Shown: piece after piece, positions 1-5,142 of the stretch
Layout of the letters: every line of letters begins with the position of its first letter
Position numbering within the stretch: position 1 is the stretch's first letter
From: Candidatus Bathyarchaeota archaeon
GTDB lineage: Archaea; Thermoproteota; Bathyarchaeia; TCS64
Length of the DNA stretch: 12,194 nucleotides
Direction: 5' to 3'
NCBI GenBank assembly: GCA_030669135.1
Contig: DAOVEE010000037.1
Coordinates: 1-12,194 of the forward strand
The notes under the pieces: generated by a model
The model's database searches: none
Told to the model about the DNA's origin: nothing
The model's input: only the letters and a program-made list of their open reading frames with translations
Program-made: the position numbers and the translations under genes

Positions 1-1
1 A

Positions 2-418
2 GGGTTCTTCGGCCTCACCACGTACCACACACGGGCCCACATGTTCAGGGCCGTCCTGGAGGGCGTCGCCTACGCAATGAGGTACAGCATAGAGGCGGCG
101 TGGGAGACGGGCATCGAGATCAACCGGGCCACCTTGGTGGACGGCGGCGCCAGGTCACCGCTGTGGAGGCAGATAATCGCGGACGTCACCGGCGTCGAGA
201 TGAGTTACATCCCCGACGCACAGGGGGCGCCCCTCGGAGACGCCATGCTCGCCGGACTCGGCGCCGGAGTCATACCCGACCACAACGTCATCGAGGAATG
301 GATCGGGGAGAAGGTGACCATGAGGCCTGACCCCGAGAGCTCCGAGAAATACCGCAGGTTCTACGAGCTGTACAGGCAGTGCCTAGAGGCAACTGAACCA
401 GTCTACAGGTCCATGTAG
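2..418 (+). CDS. FGGY-family carbohydrate kinase, C-terminal part (xylulokinase-like)
   Basis: The reading frame is open from the window edge, so only the last 138 residues are visible and the true start lies outside. It begins GFFGLTTYHTRAHM and continues FRAVLEGVAYAMR, then DGGARSPLWRQIIADVTG and QGAPLGDAMLAG. These are the conserved C-terminal (FGGY_C) blocks of xylulokinase and glycerol kinase relatives, where the GGARSPLW stretch closes over ATP. The family phosphorylates a sugar or polyol in the cytoplasm using ATP; the C-terminal half alone does not fix the substrate, so xylulose is only the likeliest guess. The gene ends in TAG and is followed by a 59-bp AT-rich gap with its own promoter-like box, so it is probably not co-transcribed with the next gene. 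The fold assignment is firm, the substrate is not. Confidence 0.9.
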   Translation, partial: GFFGLTTYHTRAHMFRAVLEGVAYAMRYSIEAAWETGIEINRATLVDGGARSPLWRQIIADVTGVEMSYIPDAQGAPLGDAMLAGLGAGVIPDHNVIEEWIGEKVTMRPDPESSEKYRRFYELYRQCLEATEPVYRSM

Positions 419-420
419 CC

Positions 421-441
421 TATCTTTTATAGTTTAAACCC
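421..441 (+). promoter_or_regulatory. Archaeal TATA-like promoter upstream of the 755-aa membrane protein
   Basis: The AT-rich stretch tatcttttatagtttaaac stands out in GC-rich DNA about 40-55 bp before the ATG at 478. A TATA box here would put the transcription start near 450-460 and leave a short leader. It may also serve as the 3' end signal of the upstream kinase gene. No strong Shine-Dalgarno site is visible before the ATG. Confidence 0.45.
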
Positions 442-477
442 GATTTTCTACCTGTAGCCCAACAGTAGGTTTTAGTT

Positions 478-2745
478 ATGAGAAAAACAGTGGCCTTCAT
501 TCTAGGCATAGCCCTCGTGTTCGGGCTGGGGCTCGCGTTCCTCCCCCCCTCCCTGCAACTCATCGGGCTCTGGCTCACTCCCCTCCTCGGGACGCAGTTC
601 TACGTCGCCCTCAGCCTCGCTTACCTGCTCCTAGCGGACCCCCTCATATACCCTGCTGTGCTCTTCGTGTGGCTGGCGGTGGCGTTCATCGGCGGCGTCA
701 TCGTCAGGAGGCGTCTGGGGGGCGTCCTCACCATGCTTCTGGTGTGGCTCCTCGTCGTCCCCATGCTGGCTTTATCCGTCTTCGGGGTGGCGATGAACGT
801 CCAGCAGATGATGGAGGATGTGGAGGACGAGGAGGCTCTGGGGCTGGTGCCGCCTATACCTGAGGGCTTGACGTTGACCCAGCTCCTGGAGACGCCCATG
901 CTAGGCGATGTCTTCATGGACGTGCTCAACATGATCGGCGAGGGAGTAGAACAGGAGATCGGAATGAATTTCATCATGGGGTACGCGTACAGGGCGCTCA
1001 GCTGGATGGCCTTGAAGCCCCTGATAGTGCTCGTGGGAGCCTTGATCGGGGTGGAGGCGGGCAGGATCGGTCAGAGGTTCATGCCTGAGTCGCTGTCTGG
1101 AAGCCTTCAAGCTGACAAGCCGGGCTCGATCGCTGCCCTGAAGACGTTGATCATCGTGTTCATCCTACTGGGGGCCACGGCGACCCCCGCGGAGGGCCAG
1201 TTCATAGACCTCGGCGAAGGCGTCTACGTGGAGCAGCTCGTCGCTGGAACAGACGGCGAGGGACACGTCGGCCTCATTAACGTGTTCCTAGAGACGGAGG
1301 ACGCCGAAGTCCCAGACAACGTGGTAGCCGCCATAGTCGTGTCCCAGGAGATACAGGCCGCTAGCCTGCTGAGCCTGCTGCCATTTCCCGAGGAGCTGGA
1401 CACCGAGTCGTTCCTTAACCTGGCGCCAGACACCATGTATGCAGTGGTGTACGTGGACACGCCTCCCGAGGAAGCGATGCAGAGCTCAGCGCAGGTAAAG
1501 GCCCTGCTGGAGGATAGAGTCGGCGTCGAGCTCGTCACGCTGCACGCCTTCGAGCTACCGGAGTTCCAGCTCGACGAGGCTACGCTGCCAAGCATGACGG
1601 CGGTGGTAGGCTACAGCGACGCCGACGCCGCCGAGGTGGCTGAGGAGTTTCTCAACGGCGTCATGGAACACGGGGGCCTAGCCGAGGGAGTGGATGAGGC
1701 CGTCTCCAACGGCGCCTTGGCCCCGGGGGCCCGCGAGGGCTTCGCAGACGGCTCCGTGTTCATGTCGGGGTTCATCAGGCTGGAGCCCTTCACGTTCATG
1801 CTGCCGGAGGACCCCATGCTCGACATGTTCATGGAGGACTTGGAAGTACTCTTCGAGGAGCCCCTCGGGTTCGCCGTCAGCGGCCACTACTGGGATGAAG
1901 GCGCTGCCTCCATGGATTTAGGGCAGAGCGTCGATCTCGCCGTGCTGCTGGGCCTCGAGTCCCTTCCAGGCTATAGCATGGACTCCGACGCCAGCTTCAT
2001 CACGTTGATGACGCCTAACCAGACCAGCGCCGAGGATGAGCTTGGGGTAGCGATAAGGTTCTTCTCCAACCTCCCCCAGACCTCGCCGCTGCTGCCCATG
2101 TACGGTTTCATGGCAGGGGGCTTCGGGAACGTGACCTATATGGAGGGGATGAGCGTCACAGCTGACGCCCTGAGGATGACGCTGGACAGCCCTCTGCCGC
2201 CGAGGCTGATCGTATCCAAGACGGCGAGCAGGGTCAGGGCGGCGACAGGCTCCCAGGTCGATGTCACCGTCTCGGTCACCAACAGAGGGAACAACGCGGT
2301 ACAGGACGTTGAGATAGACGACGGCTCCACGCTCCTAGGCTACGAGTACGCCTCCGACCTACGGGGCTCCGACACCAAGATCATTGCCTCGATTGCCCCG
2401 GGGGCGACGGAGACCCTCACCTACGGCGTGACGCTCAATCGCCCCGGAGTTTTCAGGCTCAGGCCGGCCAAAGTCAGCTACGTGAGCGGAGGAGAGACTT
2501 ACGGCGAGGTATCGGATCGTCCCACGGTGGAGACCGGGCCACCGGGCCTGGTTCAGGCAGGCTTCACTCTGAGGGGGGATCTGGTCCGGTTGATCGATCT
2601 AACCGCAGACGGTAGAGGTGACACGGTGGTGACCGCCGTGACTCTGGTCGTCGGTGCCTTGGTTCTGCTTAACCTTGCGTTGAGCGTCAGAAGGTGGAGG
2701 CTTGGCGAGGCTCCGCTAGAACCCGTACAGCTCGACGAGCCTTAG
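478..2745 (+). CDS. Large multi-pass membrane protein with extracytoplasmic region and DUF11/CARDB-like domain
   Basis: I do not recognise this 755-aa protein as a named family. What can be seen: hydrophobic segments at about residues 5-22, 38-58, 59-77 and 82-106; an acidic segment; two more hydrophobic segments at about 178-195 and 218-236; a long soluble region rich in Glu, Asp and Met from about 240 to 570; then about 575-690 resembles a DUF11/CARDB beta-sandwich (VSKTASRVRAATGSQVDVTV, later IAPGATETLTYGV). A final membrane span lies at about 715-738, followed by a short basic then acidic tail. Such beta-sandwich domains occur in archaeal surface proteins, so the soluble part is probably outside the cell, held by membrane anchors at both ends. 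The 3' end overlaps the convergent gene at 2716-2961 by 30 bp. Function is unknown; a role in envelope assembly or transport would be a guess. Confidence 0.85.
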   Translation: MRKTVAFILGIALVFGLGLAFLPPSLQLIGLWLTPLLGTQFYVALSLAYLLLADPLIYPAVLFVWLAVAFIGGVIVRRRLGGVLTMLLVWLLVVPMLALSVFGVAMNVQQMMEDVEDEEALGLVPPIPEGLTLTQLLETPMLGDVFMDVLNMIGEGVEQEIGMNFIMGYAYRALSWMALKPLIVLVGALIGVEAGRIGQRFMPESLSGSLQADKPGSIAALKTLIIVFILLGATATPAEGQFIDLGEGVYVEQLVAGTDGEGHVGLINVFLETEDAEVPDNVVAAIVVSQEIQAASLLSLLPFPEELDTESFLNLAPDTMYAVVYVDTPPEEAMQSSAQVKALLEDRVGVELVTLHAFELPEFQLDEATLPSMTAVVGYSDADAAEVAEEFLNGVMEHGGLAEGVDEAVSNGALAPGAREGFADGSVFMSGFIRLEPFTFMLPEDPMLDMFMEDLEVLFEEPLGFAVSGHYWDEGAASMDLGQSVDLAVLLGLESLPGYSMDSDASFITLMTPNQTSAEDELGVAIRFFSNLPQTSPLLPMYGFMAGGFGNVTYMEGMSVTADALRMTLDSPLPPRLIVSKTASRVRAATGSQVDVTVSVTNRGNNAVQDVEIDDGSTLLGYEYASDLRGSDTKIIASIAPGATETLTYGVTLNRPGVFRLRPAKVSYVSGGETYGEVSDRPTVETGPPGLVQAGFTLRGDLVRLIDLTADGRGDTVVTAVTLVVGALVLLNLALSVRRWRLGEAPLEPVQLDEP

Positions 2746-2961
2746 CGTATGCCGGAGCCCCTCCCTGATGAGGATGCAGCCCACCGCAAGCAACGCGAAG
2801 AGGTCAGCCATGTAGAGGGCTCCTCCCCCTGCCCCCATGATGAAGAAGTAGAGGTACTCGGAGGATATGACGACGCATATGAAGCCGAGCAGTATCTTCA
2901 CCTGGTTGTAGAGGAGCATCGCCTCGTCCTTGTCGTTTAAGGCCTTGAAGTATGTTCCCAT
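2716..2961 (-). CDS. Small two-helix membrane protein, unknown function
   Basis: This 81-aa frame starts at ATG and ends at TAG. It has a short polar N-terminus (about 1-20), two clear hydrophobic segments at about 22-43 and 47-65 separated by a glycine-rich turn (MGAGGGALYM), and a C-terminal segment rich in Arg and Leu. This organisation, plus the lack of another plausible gene over 2746-2961, supports a real protein rather than a shadow. It converges with the 755-aa membrane protein gene, and the last ten codons of the two genes overlap on opposite strands. A TATA-like box lies about 85 bp upstream. No family is recognised; it could be a small subunit or accessory factor of a membrane complex, but nothing in the sequence names a partner. 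Confidence 0.65.
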   Translation of the reverse strand: MGTYFKALNDKDEAMLLYNQVKILLGFICVVISSEYLYFFIMGAGGGALYMADLFALLAVGCILIREGLRHTLRLVELYGF

Positions 2962-3008
2962 GTGTCCCGTGAACCGATGGTGCCTGCAACCATTTATTCG
3001 CGGTGTGA

Positions 3009-3022
3009 CAAAACCTGTTTTG
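3009..3022. repeat. Short inverted repeat (possible operator) in the leader of the 81-aa membrane protein gene
   Basis: CAAAAC-CT-GTTTTG has two perfect 6-bp arms around a 2-bp centre. The centre is too small for an RNA hairpin loop, so a protein-binding site is likelier than a terminator. It lies about 25-35 bp downstream of the minus-strand TATA-like box at 3044-3051, that is, near the expected transcription start. Confidence 0.3.
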
Positions 3023-3043
3023 CTAAGGTGATCGAATTAAGGC

Positions 3044-3051
3044 GTTTAAAG
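3044..3051 (-). promoter_or_regulatory. TATA-like box for the 81-aa membrane protein gene
   Basis: Read on the minus strand this is CTTTAAAC, an AT-rich box in the intergenic gap between acdB and the small membrane protein gene. It predicts a start of transcription near 3020 and a leader of about 60 nt. Transcription running on from acdB is the alternative. Confidence 0.35.
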
Positions 3052-3068
3052 ATGGGTTGGAGGGGGGC

Positions 3069-3767
3069 TCACATGATGATCCTGCCGTCGACGATGCGGG
3101 CGCCGTCGGGGTAGGCGAGGATCGGGTTCATGTCGAGTTCCTTGACCTCGGGGCACTCCATGAGCATCTTGCTGGTCTTGACCAGTATGTCGGCAAGGGT
3201 CTCCTGGTCGCTCGGAGGCATCCCCCGCGCGCCCTCGAGGATCTTGTAGGCCTTGATCTCCTTGATCATCTCGCGGGCTTCCACCACGTCGATGGGGGCG
3301 ACGCGGAAGCTCACGTCCTTGAGTATCTCGACGAAGATGCCGCCCAGCCCGAACATGAGGGTGGGCCCGAAGGTGGGGTCCGTGGTGCTTCCGACGATGA
3401 TCTCGGTGCCGTTGGGCGCCATCTCTTGGACGAGCACGCCGGTGATCTCGGCGTCCGTCTTGTATTTCTTGGCGTTCTGTATGATCCTGTTGAAGCCCTC
3501 CCTGATGCCTTTCTCGTCCTCGACGCCCACGATGACGCCGCCCGCGTCGCTCTTATGTAGTATCTGGGGGCTCACGATCTTGAGGACTATGGGGAACCCT
3601 ATCTTCTCGGCGGCCTCGACCGCTTCGTCCTCGGTCTTGGCTACATGTATCTTGGTGACTGGCATACCGTAGAGACCGAACAGCTTCTTGGCCTCGTGCT
3701 CGTAGAGGAAGTTCCTGTCCTCCGCCTTGGCTGCCTCGAATATCTCTGAGATCGCTTTGTTTCTCAT
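3069..3767 (-). CDS. acdB: ADP-forming acetyl-CoA synthetase (acetate-CoA ligase), beta subunit
   Basis: This 232-aa protein matches the usual length of the separate ATP-grasp beta subunit of ADP-forming acyl-CoA synthetase. With the alpha subunit, the enzyme converts acyl-CoA, ADP and phosphate to the acid, CoA and ATP in the cytoplasm, the main archaeal route for making ATP from acetyl-CoA. Visible motifs are EAKKLFGLYGMPV near the N-terminus, FPIVLKIVSPQILHKSDAGG at about 58-77, VQEMAPNGTEIIVG, and the C-terminal KELDMNPILAYPDGARIVDG. The ATG at 3767 has AGAGGTG just upstream and places the histidine of ILHKSD at residue 71, the position of the phospho-histidine known in the beta subunits of Pyrococcus and Korarchaeum. 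A GTG three codons further upstream overlaps the Shine-Dalgarno site and is less likely. No alpha subunit lies in the window, so its partner must be encoded elsewhere. Confidence 0.93.
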   Translation of the reverse strand: MRNKAISEIFEAAKAEDRNFLYEHEAKKLFGLYGMPVTKIHVAKTEDEAVEAAEKIGFPIVLKIVSPQILHKSDAGGVIVGVEDEKGIREGFNRIIQNAKKYKTDAEITGVLVQEMAPNGTEIIVGSTTDPTFGPTLMFGLGGIFVEILKDVSFRVAPIDVVEAREMIKEIKAYKILEGARGMPPSDQETLADILVKTSKMLMECPEVKELDMNPILAYPDGARIVDGRIIM

Positions 3768-3787
3768 CAAGCACACCTCTAATCTTC

Positions 3788-3802
3788 CATGTATGACATG
3801 TC
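3788..3802. repeat. CATGT/ACATG inverted repeat in the acdB leader (possible operator)
   Basis: CATGT-atg-ACATG (3788-3800) has 5-bp arms around a 3-bp spacer, and it overlaps a perfect 8-bp palindrome gacatgtc (3795-3802). It sits between the acdB TATA-like box and the start codon, close to the expected transcription start, where an archaeal repressor could block initiation. Its regulator is unknown. Confidence 0.3.
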
Positions 3803-3807
3803 TACAA

Positions 3808-3817
3808 TAATTTAAAG
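3808..3817 (-). promoter_or_regulatory. TATA-like box for acdB
   Basis: On the minus strand this reads CTTTAAATTA, about 41-50 bp upstream of the acdB ATG. That spacing gives a predicted transcription start near 3786 and a leader of about 20 nt carrying AGAGGTG. Confidence 0.5.
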
Positions 3818-3867
3818 AATCCGTCGAGAAAATGGAATACTTTTTTCATCTGCACACGCGGGTAAAG

Positions 3868-3898
3868 GTATATATGAATATATATAATCATAATTATA
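3868..3898 (+). promoter_or_regulatory. Very AT-rich promoter-like region upstream of the 100-aa cysteine protein
   Basis: The run gtatatatgaatatatataatcataattat holds several possible TATA boxes 35-65 bp before the ATG at 3933. It also contains an inverted repeat ATATAT-gaat-ATATAT (3870-3885). Which box is used cannot be decided by eye. Confidence 0.4.
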
Positions 3899-3932
3899 TC
3901 TTTATTATTTAGTAAATTTCCTGATTCACTGG

Positions 3933-4235
3933 ATGAATGAGATACATCCAATCGATAACAAACTGCTGCATGAGGTTGAGGTAAAGAGTAGTTCACCCTT
4001 CGAACGTTGGGATAAACTAAATCCTAGTCCAGAGATGCAGAAGTGGAGAGAAAAAAACGAGCCTATAATAGATGAAGCGTTAAAAATTAAGACACGGGTT
4101 GAGACTCTAACTAGCATCCTCGATGATGACATTTTTGCATTCTGTGATGGATGTGATGGGTCCAAGTGTTATGGTTCATTCTTCCCCGTATGCGAGCCCA
4201 TTTTAGAAAAAATAATGGCACTTAATAAAAAATAG
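3933..4235 (+). CDS. Small AT-rich protein with a C-terminal four-cysteine cluster, unknown function
   Basis: This 100-aa protein runs from ATG to TAG. The N-terminal two thirds are polar and probably helical (about residues 32-63, PEMQKWREKNEPIIDEALKI and following). Near the C-terminus sits FCDGCDGSKCYGSFFPVC, with cysteines at 71, 74, 79 and 87 (C-x2-C-x4-C-x7-C). Four such cysteines could bind a zinc ion or an Fe-S cluster, but no family is recognised. The gene is visibly richer in A and T than its neighbours and uses codons such as ATA, AAA and TTA, unlike the GC-ending codons of acdB. Together with the flanking AT-rich noncoding DNA this hints at recent acquisition or weaker codon selection. 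The Shine-Dalgarno signal is weak, so the start could be read from a leaderless or near-leaderless mRNA. Real gene likely, role unknown. Confidence 0.65.
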   Translation: MNEIHPIDNKLLHEVEVKSSSPFERWDKLNPSPEMQKWREKNEPIIDEALKIKTRVETLTSILDDDIFAFCDGCDGSKCYGSFFPVCEPILEKIMALNKK

Positions 4236-4299
4236 TGGCACATGGTCGCACACTCGGATCGCATGTGGCACATAGATTTTATCTATTACCTGGACTAAG

Positions 4300-4308
4300 C
4301 GTTTTTTT
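4300..4308 (+). terminator. T-rich transcription stop after the 100-aa gene
   Basis: A run of seven T residues (gcgtttttttcgg) lies about 65 bp after the stop codon. Archaeal RNA polymerases commonly stop at U-runs without a hairpin. This is an inference from base composition only. Confidence 0.35.
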
Positions 4309-4396
4309 CGGTGTAATCGGGGGCTTTTCTGGGGGTTTGTAGCAGGTTACAAGTAATCTGTGAAAAAAAATTCTGGACCAGAGTTGATGTTCTTGG

Positions 4397-4414
4397 TTAC
4401 ATGGAATCATGTAA
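4397..4414. repeat. Perfect 7-bp-arm inverted repeat TTACATG-gaat-CATGTAA
   Basis: The two 7-bp arms are exact and separated by four bases, so this could form an RNA hairpin with a tetraloop or bind a dimeric regulator. It is followed directly by an AT-rich run resembling a TATA box and by the palindrome AAACATGTTT at 4425-4434, both sharing the CATG core. Confidence 0.45.
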
Positions 4415-4493
4415 TAATATTTTAAAACATGTTTCAGTGCCGTGCAAAACTCTATAACCGATTGTCGTCGTGAATCATTATCTACGGGGCGTC

Positions 4494-4781
4494 ATGATGC
4501 TGAGCCAATAGCAGATCATCATGATAAACACGGCGACACTCTTCGGCCACTACGTCATCATATCGTCCGCCCTGAACTTCCAGTTCGGGAACGGCGGCAT
4601 CCCCAACATGAGCAGCAACGTGAGCGACGCCGTTGGCGCCTTCCTTCTCGTATATATGATCTATAAGCCGAGGGGGCTCGTGCCCGAGAAGAGCCTACAC
4701 ATAAACGGAGTGGACTACGTCGGGATAATGAGGGACGAGCCTAGAGCCGGTGACTCCTCTGGCGGCTCATCTGCCTCTTGA
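4494..4781 (+). pseudogene. Remnant of a LivM-like branched-chain amino acid ABC transporter permease
   Basis: The frame reads MMLSQ, TAG (4509-4511), QIIMINTATLFGHYVIISSA and on through LNFQFGNGGIPNMSSNVS, which resembles the N-terminus of LivM permeases (the LNLQFGYGGL block). It then passes directly into VGAFLLVYMIYKPRGLVPEK, which resembles the C-terminus (RPRGLVPE). About 200 residues of the membrane core normally lying between these blocks are missing, so the gene carries a large in-frame deletion as well as an early TAG. The downstream ATG at 4521 could still yield an 86-aa peptide, but not a working permease. The frame ends at TGA and overlaps the convergent 125-codon gene by 41 bp, so its last dozen residues (AGDSSGGSSAS) are probably not original. 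No other Liv transporter genes are nearby. An alternative is an assembly join of two separate pieces. Confidence 0.6.
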
Positions 4782-5109
4782 TCCATTTCGCGACCTGTAT
4801 CAGCAGCGGGTTAGGCGTGGTGACGATAGGTATGTCCCTGGGACCTATCTTCAGCGTCGGCCTGTACTCGGGCAGCGGGGCGTAGATGACGCTTGCCCAG
4901 TATATGCGGCCCTGCTGCCGTTCCTTGAGAAGCTCCTTTGTGTTGAAGGGCAACGGCATATGTTGGAACACGACGCCCTCAGCCCAGTTAAGCACTATGG
5001 GCCTACCGGCGTCCTGGATGAGGGCGCTTGTCTCAGCCAGCTTCTGGAGCGTGTACTCAACCATCTCTAGAATGATGAGCTCCTCCGCAGGCTTGTAGGT
5101 GATCTTCAT
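4741..5109 (-). CDS. Conserved-looking hypothetical protein, 122 aa
   Basis: No family is recognised. The protein starts MKITYKPAEELIILEMVEYT and contains a helical N-terminal segment, then LNWAEGVVFQHMPLPFN, a stretch with YWASVIYAPLPEYRPTLKIG, and a basic C-terminus (KWIKRQMSRQRSHRL). It has no predicted membrane span and no cysteine pairs, so it is probably a soluble cytoplasmic protein. The ATG at 5109 is preferred over a TTG three codons upstream, although the Shine-Dalgarno signal (TGGGT) is weak for both. It follows the M20 peptidase gene by only 33 bp on the same strand, which suggests co-transcription. A box reading TTCTTTAGA on the minus strand in that gap might give it a promoter of its own. 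The 3' end overlaps the permease remnant. Codon composition is similar to the neighbouring high-GC genes, which supports a real gene. Confidence 0.65.
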   Translation of the reverse strand: MKITYKPAEELIILEMVEYTLQKLAETSALIQDAGRPIVLNWAEGVVFQHMPLPFNTKELLKERQQGRIYWASVIYAPLPEYRPTLKIGPRDIPIVTTPNPLLIQVAKWIKRQMSRQRSHRL

Positions 5110-5142
5110 CAGACCCAAATGCGGCTGGGTGTCTAAAGAACT

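Larger units (their letters stand above)
4236..4493. other. AT-rich noncoding stretch with several inverted repeats
   Basis: No convincing gene is seen over these 258 bp. It holds a direct repeat gtggcacat at 4235-4243 and 4265-4273, a T-run (gcgttttttt, about 4300-4308) that may end transcription of the 100-aa gene, a perfect 11-bp inverted repeat TCTGG-A-CCAGA at 4372-4382, a hairpin TTACATG-gaat-CATGTAA at 4397-4414, and a palindrome AAACATGTTT at 4425-4434. The stretch taatattttaaaac (4413-4427) resembles a TATA box pointing to the permease remnant downstream. This could be the old regulatory region of a gene now decayed. Confidence 0.5.

Noticed and set aside
3057..3560. Plus-strand 167-codon open frame opposite acdB
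   Set aside because: It is antisense to a firmly identified gene, is rich in His, Asp and Gly as expected from reading high-GC codons backwards, and shows no motif.
4235..4273. Direct repeat gtggcacat (two copies 30 bp apart) as an insertion target duplication or CRISPR unit
   Set aside because: Only two 9-bp copies, with no element between them and no further repeats, so chance is enough to explain it.
4442..4666. Plus-strand 74-codon frame overlapping the permease remnant
   Set aside because: It is His/Arg-rich with no motif, while the other frame matches LivM ends.
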